This document shows, piece after piece, positions 57,588 to 64,000 of a stretch of 64,000 nt of DNA (position 1 is the first letter of the stretch; each line of letters opens with the position of its first letter). A model generated the notes under the pieces. That model did no database searches. It was given only the letters and a program-made list of their open reading frames with translations, and had not been told where the DNA came from. The position numbers and the translations under genes were made by a program. This DNA is from Pyrus communis (lineage: Eukaryota; Streptophyta; Magnoliopsida; Rosales; Rosaceae), in the NCBI RefSeq assembly GCF_963583255.1, contig NC_084818.1, positions 12,836,222 to 12,900,221 of the forward strand, given 5' to 3'.

Positions 57588-58031
57588 TGTTAGAATACAA
57601 GCATGAGTATGAATCTATGGATTAGGTTATTTGATTCAAGATTGGATAGGAAGTCTTATGGGGAATGAATTTGTAATCCGTGTTATGCTGAAACACTATG
57701 TATAATGAATTGGTTGTCTATATGGATTCTAATAAGGGAATCCTTATAAGACTTGGCTAGGATTATGATTTATATAAAGTGGCATCTGCTCTCACAGTTG
57801 TTGTGACCTATTCTTTTGGACTAAGACCTATTATTAGTTAAGAGCAATCTGATTAATGAAGAGAGGAGAAGGTGCATTGCTACTTTGCTGCAAAAATTGA
57901 ACATGGCTGCTTCCTTGAATTCATGTGCAGGTAAGTTTTTCCTTGTGTGTTGAAGGGTTTATGAACATGGGTTTGTATTTGAAGTACTGTGGTTCATATT
58001 TCATGTTTCTTGTGATATGTTTATGTTAACA
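57588..58031 (+). mobile_element. Ty1/copia LTR, 444 bp, preceded by a PPT and followed by a PBS
   Basis: Begins TGTTAGAATACAAGC directly after CTCAAGTGGGAGAA, the classic copia polypurine tract, and ends TTATGTTAACA. Immediately after comes TGGTATTAGAGTC at 58034, matching the initiator-Met primer-binding site with one change. So the same LTR is 3' LTR of the pol remnant and carries the start of an internal region on its right. Confidence 0.8.
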
Positions 58032-58139
58032 TGTGGTATTAGAGTCTGAATTACATATTTATGGATTCAGCCTTAAAATCGAATGGTTCGTAAATAAAAA
58101 ATATTTGCAAACATGAGGAATCGAACACGGGTTCTAGGT

Positions 58140-58335
58140 TGCAAATAAACAGATAACGACAAAACAATACTATTTACATATATGTAATTCATGTGGAAGC
58201 TTAAAAGATGTTGTCAATCGTACAAACTTCCATAAAAAATAAAGAGCAAATATTTAACTCCACACATTTAAGAGGAATTTAATAAATCATGTGGAATAAC
58301 AAAAGATAAACGGAAGTGAATTTGATGCATCACGT
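58140..58335 (+). repeat. Partial O-methyltransferase downstream flank
   Basis: Shares GGAAGCTTAAAAGATGTTG and ATTTAACTCCACACATTTAA with 52120-52200 and 32660-32720. Confidence 0.65.
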
Positions 58336-58514
58336 TAACCGAGCTTTCTTCGGCTCACACGTTTGTTGGTCGAGTGGTTTGGTCAAAAAGAATATGGGTT
58401 CTCTCCCAATGAAAGAACCAATTCTTGGAACTAAATCTGCGCACCTCCATGAGCGGTAGTTGAGCACAAATTCATGTAATCATGAGCAACTTGCAAAACA
58501 GTAAAACAATCGCA

Positions 58515-59043
58515 AGCAAACCTTAGGTTGGGGTGTTTTTTTTTTTTTGGTTTGGGGGGGGGGGGTGGAGGGGGGGAAGGGGGATGGGTGGGTGTGCCGG
58601 CCAAAGGCTCTCCAACGGTCAAGTTATTGAATGATTTGAGACTCAAGCAGTGGGCAAGAGAAATCAAATGTATAGATTGTGGTACCATAAACGAATATTA
58701 GATGGGGGTATTTATACCATGGGAGAGAGACTTTTTAAGGATATAATCCTCGTTCTAAGTCAGGAGAATCCTAGAGGATATCTAATAAGTAGATATTTCA
58801 TCCTCTTAGAGTTGTGATTACTTGTGGCGCATGCCTCTCTTGATTGTAGGGGCTGCAAGACTTCTAGGATCTGATTGTGTCCATAACCGGATCAGATCGC
58901 ATAGTGCCCCAGAGTAGAGTGATGGTGGCACCTTGCTCCGTCTGATACAGCTCCGCCCAGAGCTGGTGAGTCCATGACTTGACTTTTGAGATAACAGTAT
59001 TCGGATCAGCCTTACTCTGATCCTGGAAAATCATGGTCCCACA
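58515..59043 (-). mobile_element. LTR of the TGTGGGACCATG family (minus copy)
   Basis: On the minus strand it starts TGTGGGACCATGATTTTCCA at 59043, has the CTAAGAGGATGAAATATCTA boxes and the TATA segment GGTATAAATACCCC (complement of 58705-58718), and continues to GGCCGGCACACCC. A G-rich run (58554-58580) disturbs its end. The piece to its left, 58430-58510, resembles 50530-50590. Confidence 0.6.
58554..58583 (+). repeat. G-rich tract
   Basis: Ten or more consecutive G residues followed by further G clusters, a possible G-quadruplex at the end of the LTR copy. Confidence 0.8.
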
Positions 59044-59199
59044 AAAACTTTGTAATTTCGAGGATCATCAAGTCTTTATATCAAAAAAATTCATGAACCC
59101 CTCCGCCTCTTTCCAATTTTGTTTGCGAAGAATATGAAATCAAAGCTACGTTCGAAGTTTAGTTTTAAATTAACTTTCTCACACTATTGCTTTCTCACA

Positions 59200-59828
59200 G
59201 CTCAACTTGACCAAAAAGTCTAGCAATCAAAACCTTTTTGAAAAAAAATCAGAAGTTGTCCAAATAATTAAAGGACATTGAGGCTTTTATTTTTTTTTAT
59301 TGTTTGGATCACAAGGTGTGTCATATATGATCAGTGGTTAAGTGTGACGAATTGGGACAAATTTTCTCGGTTTAACGGTACTACTTTTACAAATTTATAA
59401 TTTCAAATCTCACCCCTCCAGTTTAAATTTACCATTTCATAAGAAGTGGATCAAACATGAATTAAAAAGTTACGAACAAACAAAAGAAAAAGAAAAAAAA
59501 CAAAACAAAAAAACAGAGAAAAATCCATCCAAAATAGCATATATATATACACCCAAAGAAACAAATAAAAACGACAATTCATCTCGTTGGTTGTATATAT
59601 TGTAAATTAGATGCAAATGGCGCATAATTAAGTGATACTATTTGAAGACACAATATAAAAACATTTATACTAACACACTTCACTTATTATTTATTTGTCA
59701 CATAAAATTGACGCTTGATGACACTCTTTATTCTAGATATATGGAATATGATAGTGCAGCCATCTATATTAGCTAGAGCGTGTATCCACATAATTTTATT
59801 GATACAATACTAGTAGGAAGGTTTATGT
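59200..59828. repeat. Downstream flank of O-methyltransferase unit C
   Basis: Long similarity with 21520-22117 (see unit A). No gene. Confidence 0.75.
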
Positions 59829-61341
59829 TCAAGGGTAAACTTCAATAAGAGACCTCAAACCAAGTGTATGAGTGATGTTATAGTGAGTGAATCCAGCAGC
59901 GAAAAAGATCTTCTCCCATTCTAATTTGCTACGCTCTTTGCCAGGGAGGACGGACATCATCAACATATCGAACATGAGCTGAGTTTCAATTGATTTCTTA
60001 TCCATCATCTTCTTCTTGTTATGGACATATCCCACAACTATGTCTATGATGATAATCTTCTTATTTCCTCCCTCGTTTTTGCTTAGAGATATTGCTTCTC
60101 TGCACTTCTTCAATATTGTCACGCTTTCTTCATCATTCCAATCATGCATAATCCACTGAGATACAGATCATTAATTGATTTCATACGTTACTCAACTTGT
60201 CACAGCATTTCTACAATTAGGGCTCGTTTGAAAGTGTTTTTAAAATGATTGAAAGTGCTTGTGATGAAAGTAATTTTGGATTCCCAAAATACATGAAGTG
60301 TTTCTACAATTAGTTAGGAAATTGAACCAAGAACAAGATAAGATAAACAATTGAGTGATATATATTACGTACCTTGAGCAAAATTGCATTGGCAGGAGGT
60401 ATTTCCTCAAACATGTCTCCTCCCATAAAACCCAAATTGTGGGTCGTCCCCTGCAAGCCAGCCACCACATGTGGCTGGTCAAACACAGTGCAGTTGATGT
60501 TGGGGAATGCATTGGCAATGGCCTTGGCCATTGTTCCTGATCCCCCTCCAACATCCATTAGGGACTTCAAACCCTCAAAAACTCCTCCACACTCTTCCAC
60601 CACCACCCTTCCGATAAGCTTGGAGTCAGCCTCCATTGCTTCATTAAACAAGTTACCGAACCTTGGTTCCTGAGCTCCCAATTCCCAAAAGGGCATTCCA
60701 TTTTCCATTTCAAATGGTGTACATGTAGCAGCTGGATCATCACCACCGTTCATCTTCAACCAAGCTCCCATCAAGTGAAATGGGGTTGTCACTACCTGAT
60801 AGAATAAAACCCTAGTTAGGATCATTGTTGTAGTTAATTGTGAATTAGTTTTTCATACTTTCCTAGAAATTCTATATTCATTGTCATTGAATATTTACCC
60901 TATAAATGATATCTACCAAATTGAATATACACTACGTACCGGATCGAGTGTCGCGAGTAAAAATGGTGTGGTGCTTAATGGCCCGTCTTTGAGAAGAAGC
61001 CTGGAAGATGGTGTTAGGCTATACAATACAACTGCTTCTTCTTCCTCCACATCGGCACGATCATGATGAATATGATGATGTTGTGCAAAGAAATTAGAGT
61101 GAACGAGGATGAGCATGAGGCGTGAGACAAAATGAGCTTTAGAAGGGTGGACATTGAGCCCGGCGATGAGCTCGGAAAGAGAGATGGGTTGGCCGTGGTT
61201 GTGAATCACGTCTGCGATGCCTAGTTGAACTGCACATTTGAGTGACATGGAGTTTATGAACTGGAATATGTGGTTCCAAAGCTGAGCTTGAGCTCCGAGA
61301 AGCTCATGGCTAGTAGCACCCACTGCATTACTCGAACTCAT
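59829..61341 (-). CDS. Plant O-methyltransferase (gene C), three exons
   Basis: Exons on the minus strand: 60940-61341 (134 codons), 60373-60795 (141 codons) and 59829-60155 (108 codons plus TGA), giving about 383 residues; all junctions GT-AG and in phase. It is highly similar to gene B: exon 1 VGATSHELLGAQAQLWNHIF; exon 2 SAM loop LMDVGGGSGTMAKAIA with CTVFDQPHVVAGL; exon 3 WIMHDWNDEE with the catalytic histidine, ETQLMFDMLMM and the end LGLRSLIEVYP. The same unusual His/acidic insertion is present in exon 1 (QHHHIHHDRADVEEEEAV). Gene C has a compact intron 1 (about 145 bp) and an intron 2 of 217 bp that holds a half MITE. Substrate unknown; the class methylates phenolics. No defect was found. 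Confidence 0.9.
60208..60313. mobile_element. Half copy of the short TIR MITE in intron 2 of gene C
   Basis: 60221-60300 begins GGGCTCGTTTGAAAGTG (as at 52382) but lacks the opposite terminal repeat. It is bracketed by two copies of TTTCTACAATTAG (60208-60220 and 60301-60313); gene B has one such copy at the same intron position. Confidence 0.7.
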
Positions 61342-61427
61342 ATGTGTATGTAAGTATGCTGTTTCGTGAATATTTTAATTGATTCTTCTCTTGCTATACT
61401 AATTTTGAATACATGGGCATGTAGATC

Positions 61428-61439
61428 GGTTTATATACT
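61428..61439 (-). promoter_or_regulatory. TATA box of O-methyltransferase gene C
   Basis: On the minus strand GTATATAAACC lies about 90 bases upstream of the ATG. Confidence 0.65.
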
Positions 61440-62590
61440 TTCTCGCACACTCTAAGCCTGTCATTTGCTTTCTAATTATTCTCACACACTTTGAGCGTGC
61501 CAAGCATAAGCTATTATATCCAAGATTAGCAATTAATTAAGAGAATTGTTATTGGCACTCCAAAAATCATATTTTGCACTTTAAACTATCTATAACTAGA
61601 AAGAAAAATAAACTTGTGAATGGTGTAGAATGAAAATTTTAAAGTGCTAATAACAGTTCCCTTATTTAATAACTACATATTAATATCTCAAATCTCCTAA
61701 AATATAATAAAGTTTTAAATATCTTAAACCACATCAACCCTGATATAGTTACTCTTGTAACATACATTTTCTTCCCAACTCCACACCATACAATTAACTT
61801 GGGGTGGGCGCAGGTTGGGTTGGGTCGGTTTTGGGCTAACCCAAAAGCAAACCAACCTAGTCGGTTGAGCCAAAATTCCAAACCAAAACCGATCAAGCTG
61901 TGTCTAAAACCAATCATGTCGGTTAACCAACAATGACGGGTTGGTTTGGGTCAATTTTCGTTTTGTGGATGATGCCGGAGTGGGAGAGGGAGTTGTCACA
62001 CAGCTGGGAGATTATTGTGCCTGGTTTGAAAATTAAGTCTAAAAATGGAGAAAAGAGAGGGAGAGAAAGAGGCCACAAGAAAAACAACCAAAAAATGTTA
62101 TCCATTAAACACCCAAAATGGGGCCATAGGAACAAACAACCCAAAAGGCAAGAAAAGCAAAGAAAATGAGATGTCGATGCAAACTAGGCAACAGAAAAGT
62201 CATCCTAGACATACAGACAAAACACCACCATCACCACTAAGATCTCTATTATGCTTAAAACAAATAAGAGCAATCACATGGGTCGGTTCAGTCAACCGAA
62301 GTTCAAGAATTATAGGAACCGCTTGTCAAATCGACTTTAGTGGGTGCAATTCAATTTACTCACCCAAAAATAAAAAACTAACGAAACCAAACCGTCGATG
62401 CGGTTTGGTCAGGCTAGTCGATTTTGTTTTAATTGTCATGCGCTACAAACTAACGTGATTTCTGCTTCTGCTATCTTCTTTTGCAACCATTAGCAATTTT
62501 ATAATGCCCCTATTGCTTTCCTCAATTAATCGGTCAGTTGACCCTCTTCCATCCTCCTTGTCGGTCGTATTCATTTCTTTCATATTTTAT
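61440..62590. other. Upstream region of gene C and a repetitive block
   Basis: 61440-61530 is shared with gene B's upstream. 61800-62430 is rich in GGTTTGGGT / AACCAAACC text at both ends and may be a MITE-like element; its ends were not resolved. Frames in 61933-62458 look non-coding. Confidence 0.45.
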
Positions 62591-62593
62591 TTT

Positions 62594-63142
62594 AGGGTAA
62601 AATGCAGTTTGTCTTTTGAACTATTACCTCATTTAAATCTGATCCCTTGAACTATTTTTTTGGTAAATTAACCTTCTGAACTACTTAAAACCAGCCAATT
62701 AACCCCTTGCCATTAATTTTCGTCCACCATTTTGTCAAATTTAAGGGCAAATTAGTAATTTCATCTTGAATTCTTGCTATCGATAACCGCTAATAAAATT
62801 ATGACAAATAGACACAAAATAATGTGTAACACATACAGCATAATAAGAAAACATAAAAAAAAAAACTTAATGTTTACATAATGGACCATTTCACATTATC
62901 ATTACACATTATTTTGTGTCCATATGTCATAATTTTATTGGTGGTTATGGTTGACAAGTAAGAATTGATGATGAAAAGACTAAGTTGCCCTTGAATTTGA
63001 CGAAATAGTTGATGGAATCTACCGACATGGGGTTAATTGGCTAATTTCAAATAGTTCAGGGGCTTAATTTACCAAAAAAAAAAAAGTTCAGAGGCAATTT
63101 TAACTGGGATAATAGTTTAAGGAGTCAAATAGCAGTTTACCT
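62594..63142. mobile_element. Foldback MITE, about 550 bp
   Basis: Left arm AGGGTAAAATGCAGTTTG...GCCAATTAACCCC is mirrored by the right arm ending AGCAGTTTACCT; the inverted repeats are about 115 bp each. An inner palindrome (AATAATGTGTAA... / ...TTACACATTATT) also lies in the loop. Flanks are ATTTTATTTT and ATTATTTTT, a possible AT-rich 8-9 bp target duplication. Confidence 0.75.
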
Positions 63143-64000
63143 ATTATTTTTATAAACACCTCTTGATCAGTGTATCCATACCAAATTAAGCGTAAGCTTT
63201 TTGTTTTTGCACATATTTTACCCATCTTTCCATTTTTTTTCACATACCATGTACCTTTGGAAAATAGAATTTAGTGGTACATTTCCTTTTAAATGATAGT
63301 TTGTATATGGTACGTTTCAAGCCGATATATTTATACGTTTTAAGTTGAAATGGACATTTTAAGTTAATGTTGGTACGTTTCAAATTGACGTAGGTTCATT
63401 TCAAGTTAACATGGGTACACACACACACACATATATATATAATCTCAGTCCAAGTTCATCCCTTTTGTCAACAACTTTTATATTTCAATGGTAACTTTAT
63501 AAAGTATAAACCCTGACACGCCAAAAAATACATTCGAACTTCAAATTTTAGGAGATAATTGATGATCTAGTTAACAGCCTAATCTCCCTAAAAACAGGTA
63601 TAAATCCTGACAAGCCAAAAAACCCACTTCTATCAACTAAAGGATAAAGTGAGAATTGAGAAATCAACAAATCCCACTTTTATCTCAAATAAACAAATTA
63701 AGGACATGTAAATAAAATAAATTAAAAATACTTAGGTAGATATTAGTCAAAGTGTTTTTGTCAAATCTTTGAAAGACACAAATGTTTTATAAAAAAAATA
63801 CGTAAAAAAGAGTGAGGGATTCTAATTTCCTGGAGGACCATAGTAACCTTTTATAAATGACCTATTTGTCTACTTGCCTCCCCACACTGAACTTATATGA
63901 AGTTGCCAATTTCGACCTTGAATTATAATTTTAGTAGATTACCCTCCAAAATTTTATGAATATCCAATTTTTCCCTTGGCGTTAGATTTTTAAATTTTTC
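63143..64000. other. AT-rich region, no gene
   Basis: 63300-63420 holds repeats of GGTACGTTTCAAGTTGACAT type; an (AC)n(AT)n microsatellite is at 63419-63441. 63840-64000 resembles 31165-31300. Confidence 0.5.

Noticed and set aside
61933..62458. Lys/Arg-rich frames of 78 and 137 codons
   Set aside because: They lie in a repetitive block with GGTTTGG ends, and composition rather than homology keeps them open.

Overview
The window looks like nuclear DNA of a flowering plant. Its genes are intron-split and plant-typical: a B3-domain factor, small-molecule O-methyltransferases and a PP2C remnant. The background is AT-rich and packed with LTR retrotransposons, Helitrons, MITEs, a CACTA element and tRNA-derived SINEs. 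From memory, several repeat families resemble those of Rosaceae (apple/pear group). That is an impression, not a search result.

Layout. 1-9014: a retrotransposon cluster. It holds a Ty3/gypsy-type gag frame open at the left edge, a hairpin-forming tandem array, three damaged copies of a coiled-coil ORF arranged partly as an inverted repeat, a scrap of a HOP/STI1 co-chaperone first exon, and an LTR-like block on the minus strand. 9015-17230: the gene island. It has exon 1 of a small membrane protein gene (minus), a six-exon RmlD/MAT2B-like reductase gene (minus) with a single-base frameshift in its last exon, and a three-exon B3 (DUF313-type) gene (plus). 17230-21000: LTR pieces and a SINE. 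21500-36100 and 51378-61440: a dispersed tandem family of O-methyltransferase units. One is a pseudogene whose intron 2 carries a 5.0 kb Helitron, two are apparently intact three-exon genes, and there are several partial copies of their downstream flank. 27851-30546 is a complete solo LTR with a 5-bp target duplication. 36274-43534: nested elements inside one foldback element, namely a TRIM-like minus-strand LTR element, a hAT-like insert in its LTR, and a gypsy integrase/chromodomain remnant with its 3' LTR. 43600-51378: an inverted SINE pair, a short Helitron, a TIR element, a PP2C pseudogene and an unrecognised three-exon gene whose 5' end is replaced by O-methyltransferase flank. 52382-59043: MITE, copia pol remnant, a CACTA element with gene-like exons, and further LTRs. 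62594-63142: a large foldback MITE.

Functional reading. The two intact O-methyltransferases (33360-35792 and 59829-61341) share exon structure, a DVGGGxG SAM loop and a catalytic HDW motif. They are the likely biosynthetic content of the window, and the local duplications and insertions are the history of that cluster. The reductase and B3 genes are unrelated neighbours. Exon coordinates were derived by reading splice sites by eye and by family knowledge; no alignment was run.
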